Positions 35,815 to 44,945 of a DNA stretch of 64,000 bases are shown piece by piece. Within the stretch, counting starts at the first letter, position 1. The number at the start of each line of letters is the position of its first letter. A model generated the notes under the pieces. It was given only the letters and a program-made list of their open reading frames with translations, was not told the origin of the DNA and made no database searches. Location of the stretch: positions 372,001 through 436,000 of the forward strand of contig NZ_KK366017.1 of the NCBI RefSeq assembly GCF_000686805.1, given 5' to 3'. Source of the DNA: Bacillus sp. UNC41MFS5. GTDB lineage: Bacteria; Bacillota; Bacilli; Bacillales_B; DSM-18226. The position numbers and the translations under genes were made by a program.

Positions 35815-37552
35815 CTAAATATGAAAAGATAAGTGTTCGACTGTTCATAGGGTCAAAATAAGCTAATAGACAGGAGGGGTGTTTAGAAATTTCCCCAGTT
35901 GTTTGGAACTCTAATAAATCAAAAGAGAGTTCTTCAAGCATCGTATGTTTATATAGCTCTTTTTCATCGAGACCAAGTTCAACAAACGAATGTCCTAAAA
36001 TAGATGGGTGTTCGGAAATTTGCTTGTAAATTTGTGTTCTTTTTTCCTTATTAAAGCTTGCTTCCCACCAAGGTTTCCTCGGTTTGAATTTGTGCTTCAA
36101 GAGGTAATCATATTTCATCAGCCCGACAATAACATCAAGGTCGGCAACATCCCGGTGTTCTAAAAAGGCAAGCAGTCTTCGAAATAGGTCTTCTAGTTGA
36201 TGACCAATTCTGGACCAGCCTTGGCTTTCCCAGAAAGAACCAAATTCTTGAAAGAAGTCAAACGGTGAAGGAAATACATTGGTTATTAAATATTCCACAG
36301 TAGCATCCATCCGATGGTCATTCCAGTACTTTTCCAACACATCCTCAACCTGCTTAATTCTAACGATATCGTCGAACGAGAGGACATTGTTGCTTAAGAT
36401 TTCATAGGGAGAATGATCCATGTATATATATTTGTGGTCATCTGCCCGAAGCCTTACTCCCGTTCCTCTGAGCATTTTTAGAAAACCTAATTGCAGCTCT
36501 TCCGGACGGAGCTCAAATACATCATTGAAAGTCTTTCGAAAAGAAGCGTAATCTTCTTCAGGTAAACCAGCGATTAAATCAAGATGCTGGTCGATTTTTC
36601 TACCTGACTTTACCATTGAGACTGTTCGTGTCAGTTTCGAAAAATTTTGTTTTCGCATCACGAGTTCATTGGTAAAGTCATTGGTGGATTGAACACCGAT
36701 TTCAAAGCGGAAAAGACCTTTGGGTGCCTCTTGATTAAGAAATTCAATTACTTCAGGACGCATGATATCTGCTGTAATTTCAAACTGAAAGACGGTTCCA
36801 GGGAGATGTTCATCTATTAAGAAACGAAACATTTCCATTGCATAACTCCTGCTAATATTAAAGGTACGATCGACAAACTTTATTGTTTTTGCCCCATTAG
36901 CCATTAAATAGCGTATTTCTTCTTTAATTTTTTCACGATCAAAGTAGCGGACACCCACCTCAATCGATGACAAGCAGAATTGGCAGCTGAATGGACACCC
37001 ACGGCTAGTCTCAATATAGGTGACCCGTTTGCCTAAATTGGCGATATCTTCAGGGAAACGATAGGGTGAAGGTAATTCCTTTAGGTCCAACTTATTCATT
37101 TGGGGAGTAATGACAATTTGCTGATTCTCACGTAAGGCAATTCCAGGTACTTTTTTAAAGTTATGATTATTTTGGATTGCAGTTAGCAATTGTTTAAAGG
37201 TTTGTTCACCTTCACCCATAACAATAAAGTCCACCTCAGGTACTTTTTCCATCCATTCACGTGTGTCATAAGTAACCTCAGGTCCGCCTAGAACAATAAT
37301 TAGCGAAGGGTCCACTTTTTTTAACAGATTCACCACTTTAATGGTTTCTTCGATGTTCCAGATATAGCAGCTAAATCCAATCACATTCGGTTTTTGTTGA
37401 TAAAGATCTGTCACAATATTTAGGACGGGGTCCTTGATGGTATATTCTTTGATTTGTATATTAAAATCTGGTGATGCATATGCTTTTAAATAGCGAATCG
37501 CTAAGTTCGTATGAATAAACTTAGCATTCAAGGTTGAACAAATAACATTCAT
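35807..37552 (-). CDS. Cobalamin-binding radical SAM protein (DUF4080 type)
   Basis: A 581-residue enzyme. The N-terminal B12-binding Rossmann domain (about 1-140, GFSCYIWNIEET and VVLGGPEVTYD) is followed by the radical SAM motif CPFSCQFC (CX3CX2C), which holds the [4Fe-4S] cluster, then an elongated TIM barrel and a DUF4080-like C-terminus. The family carries out difficult methylations or rearrangements, but no substrate is known here. I start at the ATG at 37552 because AAAGGAG lies 7 bases upstream and MNVICSTLNAKFIHTNLA is the usual N-terminus. It lies alone between the small ORFs and lctP. Confidence 0.88.
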   Translation of the reverse strand: MNVICSTLNAKFIHTNLAIRYLKAYASPDFNIQIKEYTIKDPVLNIVTDLYQQKPNVIGFSCYIWNIEETIKVVNLLKKVDPSLIIVLGGPEVTYDTREWMEKVPEVDFIVMGEGEQTFKQLLTAIQNNHNFKKVPGIALRENQQIVITPQMNKLDLKELPSPYRFPEDIANLGKRVTYIETSRGCPFSCQFCLSSIEVGVRYFDREKIKEEIRYLMANGAKTIKFVDRTFNISRSYAMEMFRFLIDEHLPGTVFQFEITADIMRPEVIEFLNQEAPKGLFRFEIGVQSTNDFTNELVMRKQNFSKLTRTVSMVKSGRKIDQHLDLIAGLPEEDYASFRKTFNDVFELRPEELQLGFLKMLRGTGVRLRADDHKYIYMDHSPYEILSNNVLSFDDIVRIKQVEDVLEKYWNDHRMDATVEYLITNVFPSPFDFFQEFGSFWESQGWSRIGHQLEDLFRRLLAFLEHRDVADLDVIVGLMKYDYLLKHKFKPRKPWWEASFNKEKRTQIYKQISEHPSILGHSFVELGLDEKELYKHTMLEELSFDLLEFQTTGEISKHPSCLLAYFDPMNSRTLIFSYLEK

Positions 37553-37630
37553 ATAAAAACTCCTTTGCAAAAATGAAAACAATATTTTATTATAGCCTAG
37601 TTTAGACAAAAAAAGAAGCAAACCATACAA

Positions 37631-37659
37631 AAGACCCAAGCCGGTTTGGCATGGGTCTT
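37631..37659 (-). terminator. Hairpin after lctP
   Basis: AAGACCCA and TGGGTCTT pair across 13 bases, with a short T-run on the minus strand. Confidence 0.6.
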
Positions 37660-37673
37660 AACTAATAAAATTA

Positions 37674-39365
37674 TTAAGGAATCATAAAACTGAGGAAATG
37701 ACTCTGAACAAAGGTCATAATTCCAATAATAATCACTAGGAAGAAACTGTGTTTGACAGTAAAGCGGAACAATTCGGATTCCTTTCCTGCAAGACCAACA
37801 GCGGCGCAGGCAACGGCTATTGATTGTGGTGAAATCATTTTTCCGGTTACTCCGCCTGAAGAGTTAGCTGCCAGAGCTAATACCGGATCCATACCAATGG
37901 ATGTTGCTGTGATTTTTTGCAGGTTACCGAATAATAAGTTTGCAGAAGTATCAGAACCAGTAATGAACACACCAAGCCAGCCAAGGAAAGGTGAGAAAAA
38001 CGGAAATAGTAATGAACCTGTTTTGGCAAGTGTCATTCCAAGAGTAGTACTCATTCCAGATGCATTCGTAACATAGGCAAAACCAACAACTGCGGCGATT
38101 GTAATGACTGGATATTTTAATTCATTAATTGTTTCGCCAAAGGTAATAGCCCAATTTTTCCAGGAGATGCCGACAATGAATTTTGTTAAAATCGCCGCAA
38201 TTAAGATCGCTGTACCTGCTGCTCCAAGAAGTTCCAATTTATAAATTGCTGGGATAGGAGCCCCAGCGGTGTTAATGATTTTATTATTTATTAATGGCAC
38301 ATTTGGAATATATGTAAGTGCATGCCCAATCGAATTAACTGCTTTTAAGATGGCGTTTGCACCCTCATAATGACCAGTTAATGCAAGCTTAACGGTAGGC
38401 ATACCCCATAATGTAATAATTGCTGTTAACAATAAGAAAGGGGACCAGGCCTTGAAAATTTGTCCACCCGTATGCATTACATCTTGTGTTTTAAGTTTTC
38501 TTGCTGATGTAGCAGCAAGTTCTTGCTCAGAGGCAAATCGGAAGATTGTTTTTGGCTTCCAGAATTTTAAGAAGATTGCAAGTGCAAATAAGGAAACTAA
38601 AGCTGATAAGATATCGGGAAGTTCTGGTCCCATAAAGTTAGAGGTAAAATATTGAGTCCCAGCAAATGCTACTCCTGATACAAGAATTGCTGGCATGACT
38701 TCTTTTGTTTTCTTCCAGCCTGCCATGATAAATACTAGATAGAATGGGATAAAGGCTGATAGAAATGGCAATTGGCGGCCTACCATTTTGGAAATCTCCG
38801 TTGCTGCAATACCAGTGGGTCCTTCCATGGCAATAATCGGTGCACCAATCGCTCCGAATGCAACAGGTGCAGTATTAGCAATAAGACAAAGCCCTGCAGC
38901 ATATAAAGGATTAAATCCTAAACCCACTAAAAGCGCTGCGGAAATGGCAACAGGTGCACCAAAACCTGCGGCACCTTCAAGAAAGGCTCCAAAGGAAAAC
39001 GCTACCAATAATGCTTGTAAACGGCGGTCCTCCGTAATAGAAACAACAGAAGTTCGAATAATATCAAATTGTCCTGTCTTTACAGTAAGTTTATAGAGGA
39101 ATACTGATGTAATGATAATCCAGCCAATGGGCAGCATACCATATACAGCACCTTGTGAGGCAGACATAAATGCCATTCCTGCAGGCATTTTATAGGCAAA
39201 AATGGCAATCAATAAGGCTATAGCTAGTGTAGATACCCCTGCAAGATAGCCCTTCATCCGTTTAATTGCTAAAGCCCAGAAAAAGTAAAGAATTGGAATT
39301 AGTGCAACAACAGCAGATAATGCGAGATTATCTCCCACTGCTGTAAAATTTTGAGTAAATGTCAT
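37674..39365 (-). CDS. lctP: L-lactate permease (LctP/LldP family)
   Basis: A 563-residue transporter with about 12-14 membrane helices, a proton symporter for lactate and possibly glycolate. The family signatures EGAAGFGAPVAIS and the SGGVTGKMISPQSIAVA loop near the C-terminus are present. The ATG has GGGGGG 11 bases upstream. It is divergent from lldR and near lutABC, so lactate is the most likely substrate. A promoter, an LldR-type operator and a cre site lie upstream. Confidence 0.93.
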   Translation of the reverse strand: MTFTQNFTAVGDNLALSAVVALIPILYFFWALAIKRMKGYLAGVSTLAIALLIAIFAYKMPAGMAFMSASQGAVYGMLPIGWIIITSVFLYKLTVKTGQFDIIRTSVVSITEDRRLQALLVAFSFGAFLEGAAGFGAPVAISAALLVGLGFNPLYAAGLCLIANTAPVAFGAIGAPIIAMEGPTGIAATEISKMVGRQLPFLSAFIPFYLVFIMAGWKKTKEVMPAILVSGVAFAGTQYFTSNFMGPELPDILSALVSLFALAIFLKFWKPKTIFRFASEQELAATSARKLKTQDVMHTGGQIFKAWSPFLLLTAIITLWGMPTVKLALTGHYEGANAILKAVNSIGHALTYIPNVPLINNKIINTAGAPIPAIYKLELLGAAGTAILIAAILTKFIVGISWKNWAITFGETINELKYPVITIAAVVGFAYVTNASGMSTTLGMTLAKTGSLLFPFFSPFLGWLGVFITGSDTSANLLFGNLQKITATSIGMDPVLALAANSSGGVTGKMISPQSIAVACAAVGLAGKESELFRFTVKHSFFLVIIIGIMTFVQSHFLSFMIP

Positions 39366-39437
39366 AACAGCTTAATCCCCCCGAATTAGCTTTTTTTGAT
39401 TTTTCTCCAAGTAATAATGTCTACCCTCCTTTAAATA

Positions 39438-39451
39438 AGCAATCGCTTACA
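39438..39451. promoter_or_regulatory. cre-like CcpA site in the lctP leader
   Basis: On the minus strand TGTAAGCGATTGCT matches TGWAARCGYTWNCW except at one position. It lies about 45 bases downstream of the predicted lctP start point, a roadblock position. Confidence 0.6.
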
Positions 39452-39463
39452 AGTGGTGACTAG

Positions 39464-39476
39464 GTCATCAGATGAC
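39464..39476. promoter_or_regulatory. LldR/LutR-type operator before lctP
   Basis: Perfect 13-base palindrome GTCATC-A-GATGAC, of the form TCATC-N-GATGA that I associate with GntR/FadR-type lactate regulators. It lies just downstream of the predicted lctP start point. A near copy occurs before lutA at 40571. Confidence 0.7.
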
Positions 39477-39501
39477 TAGATGTCTCCTGCTTCTAAAATG
39501 A

Positions 39502-39530
39502 ATTATAGGGACGAAATGGAAGAAATTCAA
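39502..39530 (-). promoter_or_regulatory. lctP promoter
   Basis: On the minus strand TTGAAT and TATAAT are separated by 17 bases, giving a start near 39495. Confidence 0.65.
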
Positions 39531-39685
39531 TCTTTTTTTAAAAAATTTGCATTATTAAATATTATTATGTAGCAAATAGTAGAATATTGTTTACATTGAT
39601 GAAGTAGATTACATATGCAGATTTTTGTAAAAACTGTATAATAAAGATGCGTCTGAGAATTGAATGCTTGTTAGGGGCTGGGCCG

Positions 39686-40414
39686 GTGAATTATAAAAAA
39701 ATAAAACCAAAAAAGATATATGAGGAAGTAGCAGAGGTCATTTATGAAATGATTCGGACAGGTCAGGTTAAACCTGGAGAAAAACTTGATTCGGTCCAAC
39801 AGTTGGCAGAAAATTTTCAAGTAGGCCGCTCTGCCATCCGTGAAGCGTTAACATCGCTCAGAGCGATGGGTCTCGTTGAAATGAAGCAAGGTGAAGGTAC
39901 TTATGTAAAGGAATTTGAACCGGAGCAAATCACCTTTCCACTATCAACAGCTATTTTAATGAACCAAGAAGACATTGCTCAATTATTAGAGGTTCGTAAG
40001 ATTATTGAAATTGGTACGGCAGCAGCTGCTGCTAAAAAAAGAACGAGTCAACATTTAGCAATGATGGAGGAAGCACTTGAAGAAATGAGGAATGCTCAAG
40101 GGAATGAAACACTTGGCGAAAAAGCTGATCTTCAATTTCATCTTGCTCTTGCTGATGCCGCGCAAAACCCTTTGTTGCTTAGCTTGATGAATCATGTTTC
40201 TGGATTAATGGAAGAAACCATGAAAGAAACAAGACGTGTTTGGCTTTTTTCAAAACAAACCACAGTGGAACGTCTTTATGATGAACACAAGGATATATTT
40301 GAAGCTATAAAAGAGCAAGATGAAGAAAAAGCTAGGAAGTTTATGCTTGTGCACCTAGAAAACGTTGAAGCTGTATTACAAAAATATTTTCAATCTGCGA
40401 ATTTTACAAGTTAA
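39686..40414 (+). CDS. lldR: GntR/FadR-family lactate-responsive regulator
   Basis: A 242-residue regulator. The N-terminal winged helix-turn-helix spans about 10-75 (KIYEEVAEVIYEMIRTGQVKPGEKL, VGRSAIREALTSLRAMGLVEMKQGEGTYV). The C-terminal all-helical FCD domain binds a metal and effector. It should control lctP and lutABC, which both carry TCATC-N-GATGA-type operators. The start is taken as GTG 39686 (VNYKKIKPKK) with AGGGG upstream. An ATG at 39647 adds 13 unusual residues. Equivalent to LutR of B. subtilis. Confidence 0.9.
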   Translation: MNYKKIKPKKIYEEVAEVIYEMIRTGQVKPGEKLDSVQQLAENFQVGRSAIREALTSLRAMGLVEMKQGEGTYVKEFEPEQITFPLSTAILMNQEDIAQLLEVRKIIEIGTAAAAAKKRTSQHLAMMEEALEEMRNAQGNETLGEKADLQFHLALADAAQNPLLLSLMNHVSGLMEETMKETRRVWLFSKQTTVERLYDEHKDIFEAIKEQDEEKARKFMLVHLENVEAVLQKYFQSANFTS

Positions 40415-40435
40415 CTTACTGTACATTGACTCCCA

Positions 40436-40477
40436 AAAACATGCACCCTCCAAACTAATTTGGAACGCATGTTTTTT
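40436..40477 (+). terminator. Terminator after lldR
   Basis: AAAACATGC and GCATGTTTT enclose a nested TCCAAA/TTTGGA hairpin, followed by T-run. Confidence 0.8.
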
Positions 40478-40570
40478 AAAATTTTCTTTTTTTTGCTGGA
40501 AGCACTTTCAATAGGGACTACTTTTATTGTAGTATGAATGATATAAAAATCTATTTCTTTTTTTTATTCA

Positions 40571-40583
40571 GTCGTCAGATGAC
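40571..40583. promoter_or_regulatory. LldR/LutR-type operator before lutA
   Basis: GTCGTC-A-GATGAC, one base from the perfect palindrome before lctP. It lies 66 bases upstream of lutA. Confidence 0.6.
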
Positions 40584-40636
40584 CAGTTCATCAGTAAAAC
40601 ATATGAAAATCTGAAATGTAGGAGAGGAAGACAATC

Positions 40637-41353
40637 ATGAAGGTTACACTTTTTGCAACTTGTATTGTAGATATGTTCCAAAGTAATGTAGGAAAGGCTA
40701 CCGTCGAACTCCTTGAGAGGCTCGGTTGTGAAATTGATTTTCCTGAATCGCAAGTTTGTTGCGGGCAGCCGTCATATAATAGTGGTTATGTGAAAGAAAC
40801 AAAAGAAGCTATGAAACGGATGATAGACACATTTATCGATGCTGAATACATAGTCTCTCCATCAGGTTCCTGCATAACCATGTTCCATGAATATCAGCAT
40901 ATTTTTAAGGGAGACCCCGTTTGGGAACCAAAGGCAAAAAAACTTGCTGAAAAGTCATTTGAACTTACGCAATTTATTGTTGATGTCTTGAAAATTGAGG
41001 ATGTCGGTGCCCGTTTTGAAGGAAGTGTAACCTATCATACCTCCTGTCACATGACAAGATTGTTAGGTGTGAAGAAAGCTCCGATGATTCTATTAAGTAA
41101 TGTAAAAGGGCTGAAGTTTACTGAATTGCCTGGGAAGGAACAATGTTGTGGTTTTGGGGGGACTTTTGCAGTAAAAATGGCCCAAATTTCAGAGCAGATG
41201 GTGGATGAAAAAGTCCGTCATGTGGAAGAAACTGGTGCTGAGTATCTAATCGGCGCCGATGTAGCCTGCTTGATGAATATCGGCGGAAGAATTGATAGAG
41301 TTGGTAAGCCAATCAAGGTAATGCATATTGCTGAGGTATTAAATAGCCGTTGA
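40637..41353 (+). CDS. lutA: Lactate utilization protein A (Fe-S, CCG domains)
   Basis: A 238-residue protein with two CCG cysteine-rich domains ([21 protein letters not shown]). It is the first subunit of the LutABC L-lactate oxidising iron-sulfur complex, which allows growth on lactate and supports biofilm formation in B. subtilis. Tight order lutA-lutB-lutC is preserved. RBS TAGGAGAGG precedes the ATG. Confidence 0.95.
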   Translation: MKVTLFATCIVDMFQSNVGKATVELLERLGCEIDFPESQVCCGQPSYNSGYVKETKEAMKRMIDTFIDAEYIVSPSGSCITMFHEYQHIFKGDPVWEPKAKKLAEKSFELTQFIVDVLKIEDVGARFEGSVTYHTSCHMTRLLGVKKAPMILLSNVKGLKFTELPGKEQCCGFGGTFAVKMAQISEQMVDEKVRHVEETGAEYLIGADVACLMNIGGRIDRVGKPIKVMHIAEVLNSR

Positions 41354-41405
41354 TGTTTTTAGCATTCGAGTTTAATAAATTTTAATAAGGATGGAGGAAT
41401 TAATG

Positions 41406-42830
41406 ATGGCAATGAAGATTAGCACGGATCAATTTAAAGAACGTGTTGATAAAGGAATTCATGATGACTTCATGCGCGGTGCCGTTGCTGGAGCACAGGA
41501 CGGTATGGGTGTAAAAAGAAGAGTCGCCGCTGAGGAACTAGGAAACTGGGAAGAATGGCGCTCGCATGGGGAAGAAATCCGACAACATGTACTGGAAAAC
41601 TTGGATTATTATTTAGAGCAATTAAGTGAGAATGTTGCCAAGCGTGGCGGACATGTATTTTTTGCACAAACTAAGGAAGAAGCAAATGAATATATCCAAG
41701 GAATTGTAAAAAAGAAGGAAGCCAAGAAAATTGTTAAATCGAAATCGATGGTAACTGAGGAGATCAGTTTAAATGCAATGTTGGAGAAAGAAGGCTGTGA
41801 GGTTATTGAAACAGACCTTGGCGAATACATTCTTCAAATTGATGATCATGATCCACCTTCTCATATAGTTGTACCTGCGTTGCATAAAAATAAAGAGCAA
41901 ATTCGTGATGTGTTTACGGAGAGGTTAGGTTACACAAAAACATCAAAACCAGAAGAATTAGCTTGGCATGCCCGTGAGATGCTTCGCAAGGAATACCTAT
42001 CAGCGGATATCGGAATTACTGGCTGTAACTTTGCTGTAGCCGAAACAGGATCTTTTAGCCTAGTTACGAACGAAGGAAATGCTGATTTAGTAACAGCATT
42101 ACCTAAAACACAAATTACAGTTATGGGAATGGAAAGACTGGTTCCAACCTTTGAAGAGATGGAAGTTTTAGTTAGCTTACTAACGAGAAGTGCGGTAGGT
42201 CAGAAATTAACCAGCTATATTACTGTGTTAACAGGACCACGAGAAGCATTGGATGTCGATGGCCCAGAGGAATTTCACCTTGTCATTGTTGATAATGGAA
42301 GATCCAAGATACTTGGCGGGGAATTCCAGTCTGTTTTGCAGTGTATCCGCTGTGCTGCCTGTATTAACGTATGCCCCGTTTATCGACATGTGGGCGGACA
42401 CTCATACGGGTCTATTTATTCCGGCCCAATCGGTGCAGTCCTATCTCCATTATTAGGCGGATACGACGAATTTAAAGAGCTCCCATACGCTTCAACACTA
42501 TGTGGTGCTTGCACAGAAGTATGTCCAGTAAAAATACCGTTACATAACCTTCTACATAAACACCGAGAAGTCATTGTCGAAAAAGAAGGAAAAGCACCAA
42601 TATCCGAAAAACTATTAATGAAGGCTTTTGGATTAGGGGCAGCCTCTCCAATTATGTATAAGATAGGATCTAAGATGGCACCCGCTGCCATGAACCCTTT
42701 TACAGTGGGTGAGAAGATTACTAAAGGACCAGGTCCATTGAAGGCTTGGACAGATATTCGTGATTTTCCGGCACCAAATAAAGAGCGATTCAGAGATTGG
42801 TTTAAAAACCGTGAAAAAGGAGGCAAATAA
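41406..42830 (+). CDS. lutB: Lactate utilization protein B (Fe-S)
   Basis: A 474-residue subunit with an N-terminal LUD domain and two [4Fe-4S] motifs at the C-terminal side ([27 protein letters not shown]). It carries electrons from lactate oxidation toward the membrane. The start at 41406 ([10 protein letters not shown]) matches the B. subtilis N-terminus. The preceding ATGs at 41391 and 41403 lie before or too close to the GGAGG site at 41393. Confidence 0.95.
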   Translation: MAMKISTDQFKERVDKGIHDDFMRGAVAGAQDGMGVKRRVAAEELGNWEEWRSHGEEIRQHVLENLDYYLEQLSENVAKRGGHVFFAQTKEEANEYIQGIVKKKEAKKIVKSKSMVTEEISLNAMLEKEGCEVIETDLGEYILQIDDHDPPSHIVVPALHKNKEQIRDVFTERLGYTKTSKPEELAWHAREMLRKEYLSADIGITGCNFAVAETGSFSLVTNEGNADLVTALPKTQITVMGMERLVPTFEEMEVLVSLLTRSAVGQKLTSYITVLTGPREALDVDGPEEFHLVIVDNGRSKILGGEFQSVLQCIRCAACINVCPVYRHVGGHSYGSIYSGPIGAVLSPLLGGYDEFKELPYASTLCGACTEVCPVKIPLHNLLHKHREVIVEKEGKAPISEKLLMKAFGLGAASPIMYKIGSKMAPAAMNPFTVGEKITKGPGPLKAWTDIRDFPAPNKERFRDWFKNREKGGK

Positions 42831-42832
42831 TC

Positions 42833-43552
42833 ATGGTTGGGACGATTCACAATCGAGATAAATTTCTAAACCAAATAGCGGGCCGTCTGGGGCGGCCACG
42901 TATTTCCTCTCCGGTTGAAAGGCCGACCTGGAAATTCCAGCCCCAATATGAAGTATTGAAGGATGCTACACAAGATGAATTGTTAGAGGTACTTAAAGAG
43001 CAATGTAAAAAAATTCATACAAGCCTCTATGTAACTGATAGAAAAGATTTATCTTCAGTCCTTAATGAAGTAGTTTCAGGCTTTGGCGGCGGTCCGATTG
43101 TAACTTGGAAAGATGAACGCTTTTCCATGTGGGGACTAGATGCCCTTTTAAAGAAGGAATGGCCAACACAGAATATAGAAGTTTACGAGTGGAATCATAG
43201 CAAGGGGAAACAAAACATTGCAAAAGCTGAAAAGGCCAATGTGGGGATTACTATTAGTGAAATAACACTAGCTGAATCCGGAACGGTCGTATTGTTTAGC
43301 GATGAGAATAAGGGAAGAACTGTTAGTTTTCTACCTGTAACTTATATCGCACTTATACCGAAAAGTACACTAGTACCGCGGATTACGCAAGCATCTCAAA
43401 AGATGCGGGAGATTCATAAGAAAACTGGTCATGTTGCTTCATGCATCAATTTTATTACTGGACCGAGTAACTCTGCCGATATTGAATTGAATCTTGTCGT
43501 TGGAGTGCATGGACCAGTAAAGGCATCGTATATTGTTATTAATGATTTATAA
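42833..43552 (+). CDS. lutC: Lactate utilization protein C (LUD domain)
   Basis: A 239-residue LUD-domain protein, third member of LutABC. The C-terminal half has the typical ISEITLAESGTVVLFSDENKGRTVSFLP and ITGPSNSADIELNLVVGVHGP segments. Starts two bases after the lutB stop with GGAGG upstream, so it is translationally coupled. A hairpin terminator follows at 43565. Confidence 0.95.
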   Translation: MVGTIHNRDKFLNQIAGRLGRPRISSPVERPTWKFQPQYEVLKDATQDELLEVLKEQCKKIHTSLYVTDRKDLSSVLNEVVSGFGGGPIVTWKDERFSMWGLDALLKKEWPTQNIEVYEWNHSKGKQNIAKAEKANVGITISEITLAESGTVVLFSDENKGRTVSFLPVTYIALIPKSTLVPRITQASQKMREIHKKTGHVASCINFITGPSNSADIELNLVVGVHGPVKASYIVINDL

Positions 43553-43564
43553 ATATTTTTAGAG

Positions 43565-43597
43565 GTCTGTACCATAATCGGGTGCAGGCTTTTTTTA
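43565..43597 (+). terminator. Terminator after lutC
   Basis: GTCTGTACC and GGGTGCAGGC pair with one G-U, followed by seven T. Confidence 0.75.
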
Positions 43598-43790
43598 TAC
43601 AATTCTGTTATACAACAATTTTGAAGCTGTTATATAATTAAAAACTATCTTAAAAATCATATATACTAGCTTTTATTTAATAATAAATTTATGTGTTATA
43701 AAAATTTTTTCTCTGTGTTTGACTTTTATCACAGATTAATAAAAATATTCGTTTTACAATAGTTGAGGGAAAGAAATTTTATTATACGAG

Positions 43791-43913
43791 ATGTCTAGCT
43801 ACAGCGCCTAGGGGCTCGGGGTCATAAGCCAATCCGTCGAGAAGGTCAAAGATCAACCTTCCCGCCGGCTCGTCTTATGCCTGTCGCCCCTGGTCAAGGC
43901 GCTTTCGCTTTTC
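43791..43913. repeat. Palindromic dispersed repeat (about 123 bases) before the por genes
   Basis: It opens with ATGTCTAGCTACAGCGCC and closes with GGCGCTTTCGCTTTTC. Nested complementary arms (AGCGCC/GGCGCT, AGGGGC/GCCCCT, TCATAAG/CTTATG, GAAGGT/ACCTTC) predict one long cruciform. I recall similar elements scattered in Bacillus-group genomes. Its GC content is well above its surroundings. It ends 18 bases before the next ATG, close to the ribosome site. Confidence 0.75.
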
Positions 43914-43931
43914 AAGTTAGGGAGGGACATT

Positions 43932-44945
43932 ATGTCTATTTTACCGAAAAAAAATGAACTGGGATTTTTTGAAATTCGTCTTGAATCAATTGGCGGGTTA
44001 GGTGCTAACCTAGCTGGAAAAATGTTGGCGGAGGCAGGGGTTTTAAGCCTGGGCTTGAAAGGATCCAATTTTTCATCCTACGGGTCAGAAAAAAAGGGCT
44101 CTCCAGTAAAGAGTTTTATCCGCTTCTGTGAACCAGCTGTGGAAATTAGAGACCATAGTCCAATTGAACAGCCACATATTGTTGGAGTTTTCCATGAAGC
44201 CTTATATAGAACGGTAGATGTTGTTAGCGGATTAAATGCTGATGGAATCGTTCTCGTTAATACAGCGAGGGAATTTGATGAAGTAAAAAAAGATTTACAA
44301 TTAGAATACGGAACACTTGCCATAATAGATGCTCTATCCATTGCCGTTGAGGAAAAAACGAAAGTAAATACAGCCATGCTAGGTGCACTATATCGCATTT
44401 GTGACTTTTTAGATCCAGAATCAATGAGAGATGTAATTAGGAAAACGTTCACAAAGAAATATCCTCATCTTGTTGAACCAAATATTCGTACATTTGACCG
44501 AGGTTATAATGAGGTTCAATTTAAAACATACCAAGTACCAGCCGAGGCGGAAGGTAAATCTTTTACACGCCCGTTGCCATTACTTGGATACATGACCCAG
44601 GAAATTGGTGGGGTCATGGTTTCACAAGCTAATAGTATTTTTAAAGATTTAAGCGGTTCACGCCAAGGATTCCTTCCAGAATTCCAACAAGAGAAATGTA
44701 TTAACTGTGCTGCATGTGATAATGTTTGTCCGGACTTTTGTTTTGTTTGGGAAGAAGGAGAAGATAAGCGAGGCAGAAAACAAATGTTCCTTAAAGGTAT
44801 TGATTATCAATACTGCAAAGGCTGCCTAAAATGCGTGGAAGCCTGTCCAACAGATGCACTTGGTGATCTTCGTGAATTGCTTGGGTATGCAGATGACCAC
44901 CGCGTTAAGCAAAACTTTCCGTATATTGCAGGAGGGGTCCAATAA
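43932..44945 (+). CDS. 2-oxoacid:ferredoxin oxidoreductase, fused gamma plus ferredoxin (delta) subunit
   Basis: A 337-residue fusion. Residues 1-190 are the gamma domain (ESIGGLGANLAGKMLAEAG, SSYGSEKKGSPVKSF) and the C-terminus is a 2[4Fe-4S] ferredoxin (CINCAACDNVCP and CKGCLKCVEACP). With the next gene it forms an oxygen-sensitive enzyme that oxidises pyruvate or another 2-oxoacid to acyl-CoA, reducing ferredoxin. RBS GGGAGGG. The stop overlaps the next start by one base. Confidence 0.9.
   Translation: MSILPKKNELGFFEIRLESIGGLGANLAGKMLAEAGVLSLGLKGSNFSSYGSEKKGSPVKSFIRFCEPAVEIRDHSPIEQPHIVGVFHEALYRTVDVVSGLNADGIVLVNTAREFDEVKKDLQLEYGTLAIIDALSIAVEEKTKVNTAMLGALYRICDFLDPESMRDVIRKTFTKKYPHLVEPNIRTFDRGYNEVQFKTYQVPAEAEGKSFTRPLPLLGYMTQEIGGVMVSQANSIFKDLSGSRQGFLPEFQQEKCINCAACDNVCPDFCFVWEEGEDKRGRKQMFLKGIDYQYCKGCLKCVEACPTDALGDLRELLGYADDHRVKQNFPYIAGGVQ

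Noticed and set aside
38788..39096. Plus-strand frame of 102 codons
   Set aside because: Antisense to lctP membrane helices. Ala/Pro-rich translation without RBS.
43713..43734. CTGTG...CACAG inverted repeat before the oxidoreductase genes, considered as an FNR or Rex site
   Set aside because: The spacing between half sites does not fit TGTGA-N6-TCACA or the 18-base Rex palindrome.
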